From Durusdinium trenchii (taxonomy: Eukaryota; Sar; Dinophyceae; Suessiales; Symbiodiniaceae), in the NCBI GenBank assembly GCA_963970005.1, contig CAXAMN010013980.1:98674-162673 (forward strand): DNA of 64,000 nt, written 5' to 3'. Shown in pieces: positions 12,687 to 25,089 of this stretch. Position 1 is the first letter of the stretch; every line of letters starts with the position of its first letter. The position numbers were made by a program, and so were the translations under genes. The notes beneath the pieces are model-generated. The model was not told where the DNA came from and made no database searches. It was given only the letters and a program-made list of their open reading frames with translations.

Positions 12687-13069
12687 TAGGGGGTGGCCTA
12701 AGGGCCCCCCCTCTCACAGCCCCCCCTGGAATAATAAAAGTATTATTCTGACCACCATCCAGATAGATTCTGAATATTATCCCAGTATGTCATTCACATT
12801 GAGGATGTTCTGTGTAGACCTTCTGGCTCTGAAAAAAAGGAGCGGCATTGCAGATACGGACAGGTTAGATTGTCACACCGTCTGTAGTTGAGGGTATGCA
12901 AATAGAGGGTGGCTTGCAAAATTATTATAATTATTCCTAAATTATTCAGAATTCCAGGGTGGTACCTTAAGCCACTACCTATCTTAAATATTATTCCATC
13001 GAAATTATTCCAAAAAAATATTCCAGTAGGTCAGATGATCCCTGGAATAATTAATTAGGCCAGCCCCTA
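12687..13069. mobile_element. 383-bp MITE with 15-bp TIRs and 10-bp TSD
   Basis: Both ends carry the terminal inverted repeat TAGGGG[G/C]TGGCCTAA (12687-12701 and its reverse complement at 13055-13069, one mismatch). A perfect 10-bp direct repeat, TCTTTTTACA, flanks it at 12677-12686 and 13070-13079. The interior is AT-rich, has repeated GGAATAAT/ATTATTCC motifs and no plausible coding frame: a non-autonomous miniature inverted-repeat element. A 9-11 bp target duplication is typical of Mutator-like elements, but no transposase is present to confirm the superfamily. It sits in a presumed intron or spacer of the PPR region. Confidence 0.8.
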
Positions 13070-13079
13070 TCTTTTTACA

Positions 13080-14432
13080 CACGTCGCCGTCTGACACGTC
13101 TCAAGCCGACGGCAAAGGTGTCGCCCAAAAGTGTGCTCTTGCGTTCCGGATCTTCGAACTCGTGGCCAGGTCAGGGTGTGCGTCCAAACTTGCAAGGGAG
13201 CAGTGGCCATTTTGACTCGAAGTTGGTCCCTGCTTCTCCAAATCTTGCTTTCAGGGCCAAGGGCGTCCCTCGCGGAGCAAACGAAAGGTTTCGGGCCAAA
13301 GTACGCTCAAGGGCACTTTGGTGTCAGTTTTGCCAGAACTTGCAACGCGATGCTCAGTGCAAACGCTTTTGGGCCCAAGGGGGTCACTTGGATGGTAAAG
13401 TTGCTCGACTTTCCTAGGTCGGAACGGAACATCACCGCGGAACGCCAAACTTCGCTGTACTTGTTCTTCTCCTTCTTCTTCTTTTCCTCGTTCCTCTTTT
13501 TTTGCAAAGGCCAAATCAAGGAACAGGAAAAAATACCGTTGGCTTTGTGGCTTTGTGGGTCATTTCAACAGTGGGTTGAAGGATGATGATGATGGCATCT
13601 TCAACGCGGGCCAAAGCAATCCAGTACCCCTACATGGGCATGGGTATGCCATTGTCGACAGTGGTGCGTCCGACAACGTCGTGAGCAGGGCAAAGCAACT
13701 ATATCTGTCTTTGTATTTTTGGGTATTGCTGGCTGTTGAGCTCTGAGTCTGGCATCCTCACTGGCAAGAGTAGGGAAGAATGATCTTTGGAAAAATTGTC
13801 AGACACTGAAAATAGTTGTTTGATGTTGTTTGAATATGACACACTGCAAGTAAATCATCTAAACCACCTCTTTACGCTCTTTGTGTCGTCAGACCGACCT
13901 ACGACCCCGAGCCGCCGACCCTCCACGGCCGTTCATTCCCGGCCGCATCTGGCTTCAGCGCGTTTTGCCCCAGGAGCACGAACAAGTTCAAGCTTTGACG
14001 CCAAGGGCAGCGGCTCAAAGCACTGTTGAAGCTCACCGTGTCGCGCCTGCGATGCAGCACTGCACTTCAAACATGGAGAAGTGATGTAAAGGACAGCAGG
14101 AAAAAAAGGATCCGTGTAAGTCCCCTTTGCCATGTAATGGAAGTCATTGGAAGTCATATGGAGTCACACATGATGAAGTCATGCTTTGACTGGGTCCATG
14201 GATTCAGCTAGTAGGGCTTGCACATTGTAGACCCACAAATCCTAGCATGTGTGCACATATCACATATCTATAGCTATGACGAACACCAACTTCCTAAAAA
14301 TATATACATAAGTCTCCAGTCTTCCTCGGCTGTTGTGATCCGCAAGCAAAAGTCGCCTTGGGGCCCAAACTACGGCTTGATGACACGGGCACTGAATTCT
14401 CTCAATTGGCGCAACATCTCCCACCTCACAGC
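13080..14432. other. No supported gene
   Basis: A pyrimidine (CTT)-rich patch at 13462-13502 and short frames. A partly leader-like string near 13199-13219 was rejected as an SL relic. Confidence 0.35.
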
Positions 14433-14503
14433 TTGGCGAGGTGATGATGAGAGCAGCTCCACAGCAGTCTGCCAGCGGGTGCCTTTCACACATTCGCTGA
14501 TGG
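14433..14503 (-). CDS. PPR tile exon fragment
   Basis: AISECVKGTRWQTAVELLSS on the minus strand, a direct fit to the dinoflagellate PPR wording. Confidence 0.55.
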
Positions 14504-17166
14504 CCAAATTGCATTGATAAACGTTGAGCTCCAATCCTCAGGTAGTGGACTTTGCTCCAAATGCGGAAGAAAGAAGCAACCAAATGCGCAACACAGTAAT
14601 GATTGTTCAAAGTTATATGTGGACGAAATGGCGGAGTCAAGATGGGGGCATGGGCCTGTGTGTATTCAACGTGTGTAGTCTATTTGTTAACATGCATGTT
14701 GCTGGGGCTGCTAGGGCATCTTTGCGGTTCCAATACACCTTGTGGACTTGCCACCAACGGGAGAACATCTTGTTGACGACGACAACCATGACTATTTCTT
14801 GTCACTTTCAACCCGGACATGCTTGGAATACACTCCCTGAAACAAGCATGGAAGTGGAACATCAGCCCCTGTGGAAGAAAATAAGACCTCTGCAGGGAGG
14901 GTTTGCGGTCGGTGGCACAAATCACTCGACCCACTACTCGCCCTGTTTGGCTCGTGGATTTGATTCGTCCACCCGTTTGGCGATGTTCTTGGCTCCCATT
15001 TTTCCACAAAGGGCCGAACAAAGCAAGCTACAGTGGTCATAGTGGTTACCAAGTGCTTTGATGACTATGAGGGGCTATGTCCTTGTGGGGTGGAGTGCGA
15101 AGCCCAAATGATCTCCTCTTTGCAAACTGGCCTCCCAAAGAAGTCGTCAGAAGCAGCCAAAAACATAGTGAAAATCTAGCCTGTCTTAGCTCTGTGGCGT
15201 TCACTAACTGGTCTCCGGGTGTCGTTGCTCCACCAAGCGCAGCAGCCCTGGTGGGGTGCTCTCTGTCTCCTCAACGCATGTCCGACCGGAGTACCTTCGA
15301 AATCCCGCATCCTACGCAGGTTCCAAAGATATAAACCCTGGTAACACCAATTACTTACCAGTTTCAGTATATTAAACACTGGTACCTGGATGTAACTGGT
15401 AACTAGAGTCACTCCAAATGGAAGAACGTCCTGCGTCCAACCTTGGGAGCTCTTGGGCCGGTCTGTCAAAGGAAGAGTGGATACACCACACTTCTGCTCT
15501 TATCATATACAACTTTGATCCATTTTGGGGACCTCATTCTTGGGACTACATCACTGAACAAGCGCAACACAGGAATGAATGTCCCCAAATGTTGCCTATA
15601 CTGGTGCCTATATAATGAAACTTTGCAAGTGCTATCAAGCATTGATTGATTGTTTCAACTGTTGTTGGCTGTTATGTTGGCAAAATGTCAAGCATGTCTA
15701 AGAACCTAAAGAACATCTAAGAACAATCGTTCTAGCCCCTTTGTCTTCACAAGTTCCTGGCTGACCATTGCATAGTACAATGCAGCCGTGGAGCAAGGTT
15801 GTCCTTGCTCGACTCTTGGCAATCTTAGCATGTCAAAAACAGAAAGACTGTGATCATCCCTCCATCACACCCCAATATACAGGATGCAAAACTGATGCAA
15901 ATTGGACTGAGGCAGAAATCTTTGCCCCAGGGCTTCCAGGATCTTCTAGGTACAGTATGTATTGAATTTGTTTAACGTTTCGTGTGGAAAAAATATGTTC
16001 TGCCACCCCCTCAACTCGCTCCTGCGACGGCTTGTTCTTGCATGCAGTCTGCCACATGCACGGAGACCAGGACCGGGCATGCAGGGTGGCAACCCACGCT
16101 GGCGAGCCCACAGAATCAAGCACATGCTGAGCAAGTCTCCGAGCTTCCGAATGGCTTTCCAACAAGCATGTGGTCACAGTGGTTGAATCGGTTGAATTGG
16201 GTTTCGCACTGCAAGTGATTAAAAGAAAGTGTATCTATATATATATCATATACACTACCAAAAGGCTGTTGAACAAAACTTCACAAGGGATAGCATGCTG
16301 ACACACAAGCTTTCCACATTCGATTTCCTCTCTCTGGCATCTTTTGGCCATACGTCGTCATCTGGAGCGCAACGAACCTGCATGTATTGACCTGAAGTTC
16401 ACTCAGTATCGCAACTGCAGCATGCGTCTCATAGCAGTTCCTTGGCTGTGTGGGGACGAGCCATTAAGACCGTGGCGCAACTAGAGGAGCTCCAAACACC
16501 AAGGATTTGGGAGTTGATTGGGAGCGGTTCGTGTAGCCTGCATTGAGCCACTAATTGTGGCTCGGCAAGCTTCTCACAGGCTTCAGCTGCCACACAAGCT
16601 CCCGCAAGCTTTCCAGCCCCTGTGGCATCCTCGGTGGCGTAGCATTCAACGATTCAACGGCCAAGAAACTGATTTGTAAGGCCCTGGTTGCTCTAGCATC
16701 TGCTCTGGCCATCGTTTCTGGGACTCACAGCCGGTGTAAAAACAGCCGCCCGGCCCTTTCCGGTATTTTTCGAGAGTGACCATGGGCGGCAGTACAGCAA
16801 TTATTGTCTTCTGAGTAAATGATTGTCTCAGGTTCCAAATGCATGGATACCCATTCCTTAACAGCCTGATCAGTGCCTGAGGCATCCTGGAATTCAAACA
16901 TAGGCTGATATTTTGCATGCAATCTTATAATCTTTTCGCGCCTCCAGCAATCGCAGGGGCCAAATCCAGAACTTCTGAGCAGCACACGCAGAGGACATCG
17001 CTGCGACATCGGGACGAAGCGCCCAACTGGCGCGAGCTCGCTCTGGGTCTGTGAGTCTGTTAAGTGAGTCTGTTAACATGTACCGATTCCGGGGATGTGC
17101 GAGCCACGCCCACGCTGTGAAAGGATTGGAAAGAACAACAACAAAAACAGGCAGCTCTAGCCCCAC
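14504..17166. other. No confident gene; presumed PPR intron or spacer
   Basis: Short frames only. Minus-strand frame 15854-16177 (around VTTCLLESHSEARRLAQHVL) could be a degenerate helical repeat, but the match is too loose. Confidence 0.3.
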
Positions 17167-17255
17167 CTTCCAGCTTGCTGAAGAATCTCCAAGGCATTGG
17201 CCCAAGCTCCGGCGTTGGCGCAAGCATGCAAAGCAGCACCCAAGGTTGCATCACT
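17167..17255 (-). CDS. PPR tile exon
   Basis: DATLGAALHACANAGAWANA then LEILQQAG: an intact tile. It is the most upstream tile of the 4-17 kb series, just downstream of the pseudouridine synthase gene on the same strand. Confidence 0.6.
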
Positions 17256-17734
17256 TCGATAATGACTCAGTAGATGCACTGCCCAAACGCACTGGCCTCC
17301 AGTACGGCATGTTGCAAAAGCTGTGCGGTGGGCGATTTGCTATGGCCCTATGGCTAGGATGAAACAAGTGTTTGTCTTGCACCAAGCTTGTAGTGGTTTA
17401 AAAAGTCCTCAGCCAGCATTTCCTGACTATATCTTCTACTGTACTGATTCACATCCGCTAGCTATTCCTGGACTGTTTCACCCCGCGAAACATGAAGGAG
17501 GTTGATGTGCTGCCCCTCCCTGTATCCTGCCGGTTCGGGGCTCCCTGGACTGCACGTTTTACATCTGGTTGTGAGCAACCGAAAAATCCAGAAAAATGAC
17601 ACCATGGTTTTAGTGACAGGTGTGCAGGTCTAACAATGTTTTTTTGATGCTTTTTGAATGATTTTGAATGTATATACTTGAGTTTCCTGTGGTCAGGTCA
17701 TATCAGGTGAATCAGGAAAACAGTTCGATTCTAG

Positions 17735-18030
17735 ATGTATGCTCTATACTCACCCAACTGGCGGCTTTGCTTTCGGCTTTTTTCCAGCTCGAGCCATGTG
17801 CGAAATGCGACCGGCTCCTCCTTCGTCCAATGTTGTATCGCCCTGGCCGACGGCGGATCCATGGGCTCCAGCCCGGCCAACCGCTCTCGGAACGCGAACG
17901 GCACGCGGCTCGTGGCCGAAAGCGGCTCCGCGCGCGGCGGCCACGGCGTCGAGAGACGGTAGCGAAAAAAGGCAGTGACGCGCGTGGGGCGCGTGGGGCG
18001 CGCGGGTGCATGGACGGTTGGAGAGTTCAT
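17735..18030 (-). other. GC-rich segment downstream of exon B, possible last exon
   Basis: Several frames stay open through this unusually GC-rich stretch on both strands. A minus-strand frame (VPFAFRERLAGL...TWLELEKSRKQS) ending near a GTGAG donor could be a coding exon, but no RluA C-terminal motif is visible, so the frame is undecided. Confidence 0.25.
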
Positions 18031-18053
18031 TGGAGCTGTGTGAGCTGGCATAC

Positions 18054-20437
18054 CTCATATCATTCACGACCGGATGCCCCTGCTGTGTGAGATGAATCCG
18101 AATCTGATGCTTTCGACCTGTCCGTATCGACGCGAGTAGCAGGGTGAAAACTCCACCAGAAGGGTCTTGAAGGTGTGCGCAAGGAAGAAAGCAAGATTCA
18201 GCTGGAAAACCATCTTCAGATGCCAAGCTTCCAAAGCCTTGCCTTGGGCGAATTGGTGTCGTCACCTTGTGCAATTCTCGTTTCATGAGGCCGTGGCAAA
18301 GGATCACATACTCCCGCTCAACCGTCAGGGTCTCTTGCTGCATCCGGAGGGTGAAGTACGCTTGGTACGACAAAGCAGCCAGTACAACTCCACCTGAGGG
18401 TACGTCCAAACGACCAAGAAATCCCAATCCACATGCCAAGTCCTTGGAATCTGCGGTGCACTGTGGCGGGACCAAATGAGGTCTCTAGCACTACACGTAT
18501 CTTTACATAGTGTTTGGAGAGATTCGATACGTTTGATAGGATCTAGGATGCGCCCCAAAAATTGAATGGTCCTAAAAGATTTGTGGGTCATGGACTTTGT
18601 GTGAGAAGCTTGCACTGCCTGACATAAAATGACATAAGACATGAGTATCATGGAAGTGGAAAGCATGGGAAAACCCGTTTGTAAAGGAACATGGTCGTAA
18701 TTCAAGGGGCCATGTCGTTCCTCCATTTTCCACCTTCGATTCTTTCAGGGAGACTTCCACCAAAACAGCTCAATCACAGCTCCAGGAAGCTCTCAGGACT
18801 GGCCGATGTGCAAAGTGCTGCTGCAAAAAGCTGGACATCTTGGGAACATCTGCAGATCTTTCCGCATCCCGACCGCCATCAATTTCCCAGCCTGGAGGTT
18901 TCAGGAGGAAGACCAATCCTGGGAGAGAACATAAGATCTTCGGCGCTTCAGATCCTTCAGCTATTCCCTCTTGTCCCACCTCTCTCACGCCTTGAGCTCC
19001 CAATGGCACCAGGGATGTGGATAGTGAAGACGAAAAATCCCAGCTGGTGCCCACGTGTTGCAACAGTGCCAACACCTCTGGCAGTACCTCGATCCGCGCG
19101 CGGTGCTGACGATCTGCCGCCATCTGGCCACCCGCGAAGGAGAGCGACCAGGTGAGTTGCAGCAAGGGATTGATGAGCTCACGAAAGGCCTCAACTCGAC
19201 TGACTGACCCATCGCCATTTGGAAGGCTGGGCCAGGCAGTCCAATAGGCTGGGAGGAGTTGGTGGGCGTGCTCCACTGAGTCAAGTAGGAGAGATGTCTC
19301 AAAGCGTAAAGTCACCCAAGACCATGCGATGGATGCTAGCCCTCGTAGGTTCAGCTCGTACAGGTGCAAACTCGCAGTGACTGCAGAGGACCAAGCAGGG
19401 AACACAAACCGCTGGGCGGCCATCGCCCAGGAAATGGCGGCAAGCTCAGTTGCGCCAAACTCTTCCTTGCGACCCACAGCCAGGTGAGCAAGGGACTGCC
19501 ATAAAGGTGCGGCTATAGAATCTGCAGCACCAGAAGTAGCCAAGGCCCAAAACACATTAGCCAGCTCTTGAGGTTGGAAGCTGTGGTCCCTGCAACATCC
19601 AAGAGCAGCACGCTCCACCCGTCTCCAAAAACCAATCTCCCTGACGATCAGCGTGGCCAAAGACCACGCAGCAGCAGCGAGGACTTTGCTCCCGTACACT
19701 TGAGGCACACGTGTGGCCTGCCAAACGAGGCGATGTATCACATTCTGGAGCCGCTGCCGACCTGCAAGCCTTTGAGCTGCCAAAGCCCAAACAACAGCAG
19801 CTAGTTCCTCTGGCCGAAGCTCTCTGATCCGTTGAGAAGCCACCAGCGCCGCATCCTCCTGAAGAGGGCATCCTGCCAATGTGAGCTGGGATGTGGCCCA
19901 AACGATGTTCGCAGCTGACTGAGTTGACGCAGAAAACAAAAGCCGCTTGTCCTGAATAGCATGGATTAGGGGGATTTGCTGCTGCCGAACTACTGCGCAG
20001 GACCACACAACATTTGATAAGCCTTGTGCATCCAATTCCGGCAACCTGAACAAGGCTCTGTCAGCCAACAACTGGAAGATCCGAGTTGAAACTGAATCTC
20101 GTGGAAGTTTGGCCAACGACCACATCACCATAGAAACACCCGGTACGTCCAACTCAGAAGCTCTCTGCAGCATATGGTCCAAGAACAAAGTGTAATCCTC
20201 ATCCTTAATCGTGCGTGGATCGCGATCGACCAGGCGTGCGATCGACCATGCCACCAGTGACAGCTGAAGCGGAGTAGTCAAAGAGAGATCCTGCACCAAG
20301 ATCTGAAAAGCCGCAGCACCGCGCGCACTGCGGTTGGTGACGAGGTTGCCCTTGGCAGCTTGATGAAGCTGGGTGACCGCTTGCCTCGAACGCTCCCGTG
20401 CGGTGGACACCGCGCGTGGAGCGGCCGAGGGTCGCAT
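18054..20437 (-). CDS. Helical-repeat (OPR/FASTK-like) - RluA pseudouridine synthase fusion, partial
   Basis: Two exons join in phase. Exon A is 20437-18791 (549 codons from ATG at 20437; earlier GTG-initiated frame ignored). Exon B is 18442-18054. The junction uses a GC donor (18790-18789) and an AAG|G acceptor, giving RPVLR|DLACGLGFLGRLD. Exon A holds about ten repeats of 35-40 residues with the core [LA]-[SAN]-x-[VI]-x-W-[AS]-x-[AS], such as LSNVVWSCAVV, LANVFWALATS and LAAISWAMAAQ. This resembles the octotricopeptide/FAST-kinase-like repeats of organellar RNA-binding proteins. From about residue 510 the RluA fold starts (VFLLKPPGW). Exon B carries GRLDVPSGG, with the Asp of the HRLDxxTSG motif that is the family's catalytic residue, then REYVILCHG and RTGRKHQIRIHL. 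Exon B ends at a good donor (ATGAG|GTATG) and the last piece of the domain was not found. Expected role: uridine isomerisation in RNA, the repeats giving target choice, plausibly in an organelle. The leading His of HRLD is Gly here. Confidence 0.75.
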
Positions 20438-21261
20438 CGTGGACACGGACCCCCAACCCCAGGCCACGGAGTTCAGATCTCATGGCAAACTCAGCGCTTC
20501 TCACCATGGGAGGCCCTCAAACCGACGAATACACCTGGACAATGTCCTGGCGCAAAACGCTTCTCCAAAGTGATGTCATGCCATTTCCCTGCGCGTCTCA
20601 AAACGAATGCCAACTGCGTTTTCCTGCCAACTGTGTACTCTCGGTGTGAAACGAGAAGAAATGTGACACGAGGAAGTGAAACGATGTGTTCTCTCTGCTC
20701 TCTCAGTCTCAATGTCCCGATCACGTACTTGGACCAAACACGACAGGATCCGGGGAGAACCATGGGACCATGATGTACGTTACTCCTCCGCTTCTGACCA
20801 TGTTCGTTACTCTTCCGTTCGCAGCTGAACGGTGGTCCGAGAAAGCGACCAACTCGATCGCCGCACGACCATCGATGCGGTTCACATCAGTCGGCACACA
20901 TCGAAACGCAACGACTTCGGGTTCACGTAACAGTCTCACACCAATGACGCAAGCGTCTCGTCAGATTAGGTATATACTGGTGCGCAATCTGGAAACAATT
21001 CAAACATTCTCACTCGCGGGAAAGGGGAAACCCACCAACAAACTCTCAATCATCATGATCGTTGTCCAGGCCGAGTGATGATGACTCCTAGATCCACCAG
21101 AAGTTCCAGGCTGGTGACCGTCACTCGCCGGCAGCTGAGAATATCTGGCAAGTGTCATGAAAAACCGATGAAAAGCACGTGAAGCTACTGGGGTGGCACC
21201 TCTCCAAGTACCGATGCTTGAACAAGCCGCTTCATGTCGACCCATTGCATGAGACATGCCT
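20438..21261. other. No supported gene
   Basis: Upstream flank of the pseudouridine synthase gene. Short frames only. It would hold the trans-splice acceptor and any first exon, neither of which can be fixed by eye. Confidence 0.3.
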
Positions 21262-21393
21262 CAAGTGGATACATGCCGACGAAACCATCACATGGAAGTG
21301 GATGGCATGGTTCCCTGGAAGACTACTTTTCTACACGTTCGTTCAAGAACAAAGATTTTCCACTTCCATGCGATGTGTTCGTCGGAGTGTAGC
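21262..21393 (+). repeat. Foldback repeat, copy 1
   Basis: Two 27-nt arms at 21276-21302 (starts CCGACGAAACCATCACATGG) and 21359-21385 are reverse complements at 24 of 27 positions, around a 56-nt loop. The left two thirds recurs in opposite orientation at about 55251-55319, so this is a dispersed element, probably a small MITE. Confidence 0.65.
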
Positions 21394-21442
21394 TGAAACA
21401 TTCAAGCACCACACCACATATATCACCGCATCTGTGTACCAG

Positions 21443-21602
21443 TTGTCACACATCCGCCTCCTCGTGCACAAGCATTGATGGCACTGACTATGGCAGCGCC
21501 ACTGCTTCCAGTGAAGGAACAGCGCTCGAGCAGTTCCAGTGCCAGTTCCCATTCAGCTCCTTGGGCACATGCGGAGATGGCAGCGGCACTGGTGACCTTG
21601 CC
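21443..21602 (-). CDS. PPR tile exon (two tile starts)
   Basis: VTSAAAISACAQGAEWELAL then ELLERC, followed by AIVSAINACARGGG. Consensus-grade PPR on the minus strand; first clear tile of the 21-30 kb series. Confidence 0.7.
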
Positions 21603-21904
21603 GGGAGGCGAATCGTTCGAGTGAAGGGCGGCATGGCCGGGCATGGCTGGGGAAAAGAAGGAAGTATTTGTAGTGAGCTACCTAGTTTGGGAGATTCGAG
21701 ATCGAAAGAGAAAGGAAAATCACCACCGTGAACGAAAGAACAGCATCCAAAAACGGACCACAAGGGTCTCAGGTCCAATCATGCAACAACCCATGCTAAC
21801 CCTGAATTGGACACCAATAATCCTGGCTCACATCCGGGCCAACATTCCCAACCAATAAATGCAATGGTGATCCTCACCAATCTTCATCAAACTCCATCTG
21901 ACCA

Positions 21905-21970
21905 GCGGCCGCTTCTTGTGGTGCAACCTTGAAAATCTCCAGCGCCCTCGGCCAATGACTTCCTGACGAG
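21905..21970 (-). CDS. PPR tile fragment
   Basis: SHWPRALEIFKVAPQEAAAG: the second half of a tile (W-P-R-A-L-E-x-x). Confidence 0.45.
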
Positions 21971-22134
21971 ACAAAACATTTTAGTGCCACTTCAACAGAA
22001 AGCTGGTTGAAAGTTGAAAGTGCAACCATCCCAAAAAAAATGTGTCATTCAAGTTACACATAAACATATCAAATTATGGATGTTGCGACCAATACAACAC
22101 CGCAAACATAGTCCAAACCCACCAGCAAAAGGAA

Positions 22135-22255
22135 CAGGTCCTCTGTCGCAGGTGCTCATCACGGCGCTGAAGGTCACGTCATCTGCGCGCTGCGACGTAA
22201 CTTCTTTCGTTTGCCAAAGAAGCTCCAAAGCGAGTGGCCAGTCACTAGCTGAGCA
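22135..22255 (-). CDS. PPR tile exon
   Basis: ASDWPLALELLWQTKEV then DDVTFSAVMSTCDRG: a complete tile boundary with the usual 'VTFSAxxSxC' restart. Confidence 0.6.
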
Positions 22256-22854
22256 TGCGCAAATGGAACCTGCTCACGGCAGGTCTGAACAGTCCACTCA
22301 TTGTCCCACCATTCACTATATTACTAGTAGCAAGTGCATCCCTACTGGTAACACGAAGCTACTAGTAAAAGAACAAACACAAAACTCATCAAATATGTAG
22401 TAATTATGTATACACAAAATAACATGGAAAGCAGCATGACCACGAACAAACAAGTGTATGTATGCATATAATATGTAAATGTACATGTATATAATATATA
22501 TATATGCCCCAATGGGGAACAACACTCAGGGAAGGAAAATACCACAAGTAGAGGTACGAGTACATCCAATTTGGGCAACTTGCGACATGGGACCGCAAAG
22601 CATCAACATATTCAAAGCAGCGGCTCGCCTATTTCTTTCAAAAGGGATTCTAGCGGAAACTTTACAATTTAAGAAGCGCACATAGCCCAGAAAACTGCTT
22701 GATTCTTGACCGATACAACTGCGTGAACTAAACTCAACAGTAACCGCTATTGGTCTGACCGGACCAAGAACAAGTTCCGAACGCCATCCTTTTCACAATA
22801 CCAAAGAGCTGTTTAGGGTGACCAAGCTTGGCTGTAAGGCTCTTCCTTCCATAG

Positions 22855-22935
22855 CTGCCAGCAATTCCATTGCGATGCTTGTCCGGCCACGGCACGCACT
22901 GATGGTGCTGTTGAAGCTCACCTGGGAACTGCAGC
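22855..22935 (-). CDS. PPR tile exon
   Basis: QVSFNSTISACRGRTSIAME then LLAAM. Strong match to the 'VSFNSxISAC' start. Confidence 0.6.
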
Positions 22936-23219
22936 GGCCACCGGCAAATACCAAGAACCAACAATATTATGAGCAAGTAACCGAGCAACCCTTCACCGTT
23001 CAATTGGGGATTGTCAAATGCTACCATGACCTCCTGATGTAGGGTCAAAGTATGGATAAGTAAGCTACTGTATTGATGCTCCGTCCATGTGGTGTTCAAT
23101 TTTATCTTCTACACTATATGTTTCTTTTGGCATCCCAAGACTCCCAAAAATGCACCCATCTCTTAGATCCAACATTTTGAGGGCCGACCGAGTAGAAGGT
23201 CACAGCGAGCACGATTGGC

Positions 23220-23335
23220 CTGCCCTAGACGCGTCTCAGGCACGACGTCCGCCTTCGGGAAGCTCGACAAGAGCCAAAGCGCCAATTGCCATTGCCTGCT
23301 TTGGGCACAAGTGCTCCTCGCTGCCGGGTTCAGGT
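23220..23335 (-). CDS. PPR tile exon
   Basis: ARSTCAQSRQWQLALWLLSS then FPKADVVPE. A good tile. Confidence 0.6.
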
Positions 23336-23861
23336 ATGCACAGGTAGACTGACTGAAAAAAACGATGTACAGGAATCCACACCCAATGAATCTAGGTGTA
23401 ATGTGGTCTAACAAGGTCTAAACATACATATAAAAATTAATATATCAACAAATGGTAAAAGGTCGACGCCCTGGCTCAAGATTGGATTTTGATGAGATAG
23501 TGTGTGCATCCACACCGAAATAAACCAAGAGTCAGCATGCTGTTGCAAACGATGTTGTTTGCCTTCAGCTGTACCTTCTCCATCTGAGCCAGCATGTTGA
23601 GAGAGTCCACCCAGCAGCTACTTCATTCGAACGTAAGCATTGAAGCGCCAAAGGTCATGGTCGATGGGCTTAATGTCCCTGTTAACATTGATGTCACCAC
23701 GTCCATGGAAATCCTTGGAAAATAGAGAAGCAAGCTGTGAGATGACGGAATGCTGTGTCTGAAGGGGGTGACAAGCACACAAACGGTACGAAAAGGGGAC
23801 ACACAAACAACATGGAAGCAAACATCACGAAAAACAAACCAGCAGCAACAAGAACTGACAC

Positions 23862-23942
23862 ACGTCCCTCCGTGGCAAGCCTCCTCCACAAATAATGCGA
23901 AGCGCAAGCGGCTAGCAAAGCATTGCAAGCAGGAATGCTCCT
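23862..23942 (-). CDS. Possible PPR tile
   Basis: SIPACNALLAACASHYLWRR resembles the tile start 'xNALLAAC' followed by a Trp helix, but the second helix is poor. Confidence 0.35.
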
Positions 23943-24304
23943 GGAAATGCAATATCTCCCCCAACATTGTGTGTTGCCCAATGGGCGGGACAATCTTTCA
24001 GTGCAACTGGAAATGCTTTATCATGCTTGCCTGCTATGCACTGTGCTCAGCAAGATTCTGAGCAACAGTGGTTGGCTCATCCCTTTGAAACTATCTGGAA
24101 TCTTCATGTCCACAATGTCGGGTGATTTGCAGCACTGTGCCGGCATGATGTGAAACCAACCATCAAGCCCAAGAACGTGAGAATGTCCGCCGCCAATCTA
24201 TAATCTATATATACGTATATAAATAAATAAATATATATATATATATAATCATTTTTGCAAAAGTACGCAAGCAAAACCTTTCTTTCCTTGTGAGGCTCAG
24301 GAAG

Positions 24305-24450
24305 GACTATTCTCAAACTGTTGCTTCAACTGTGCTCCGGTGCCTGGCCACTTCAGCCAGCACGAGACCCTGGCGCCAGCGCGTTTCCGCGGCCTCCGCG
24401 GAGGCCTCCGGTTCCTCCGCGTTTCGCCCGGCACTGATGGTGCTGCTGAT
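24305..24450 (-). CDS. Possible PPR tile, GC-rich
   Basis: YSISSTISAGRNAEEPEA then ETRWRQGLVLAEVA on the minus strand, with a stop near 24303. The Cys of 'ISAC' is replaced and the linker is expanded by a GC-rich GGAGGCC-type run, so the tile may be broken. Confidence 0.4.
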
Positions 24451-25089
24451 GCTGTAGGCATCTGCCTCAAAAGGGCGGAAGTCCGTCGGACAAAGGCTTT
24501 GGTTGAAGGTGAAAGTATGTCGGAGTTGGTCATAGTCTATTCTTGGAAAATGCTTGATCTTTGTGACTCATAAATGAAATAGCGGACAAGAAACATGTTC
24601 TTGTAGACTTGGCTTCTGCCAAGGGTTCGTGCTATGCTGACTAGATTAATGGTGAGACTGAGGCTGAGGTACTCCTTGTCACTCCACCTGTAGATGGCGG
24701 TGGAGATACTTTAACATCTTCCTGGTAGGGACCAATACCCCAAAAATGAACAGTCACCACTGACTCCGAAACGACAAACACTATCAAGTCATCTCTACAC
24801 TCTACGTCATACCACCCGGTTCAAGTTGGGCTGTGTCTAGAACTCCAGTGAGCACCTCAAAAGAAAGGTGGTGTAGCTGTTGGCGCCAACACCCTAAGCA
24901 TCCCTAAGCCCAAAGAGATCGCATTAGTCCCTGAGCAAAAACCATGGCCGCTGGGCCCACCATGGGGTCACCTGGCTGGTCTACTGTACTCTTCATGAAC
25001 AACTCCAAGTGGGCCATGCTATTCTCCACGTCAATCCATACACGCACAAACATACACCAACTGTGAAACGTCCGGGGTTGCACTCTCAC

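Noticed and set aside
13199..13219. Second spliced-leader-like string (GGCCATTTTGACTCGAAG)
   Set aside because: Needs two or three substitutions plus an inserted base to match the leader, and has no TSD or poly(A) partner that I can see.
23470..23492. GGCTCAAG end of a possible leader relic
   Set aside because: Only about ten bases match; the upstream half of the leader is absent.
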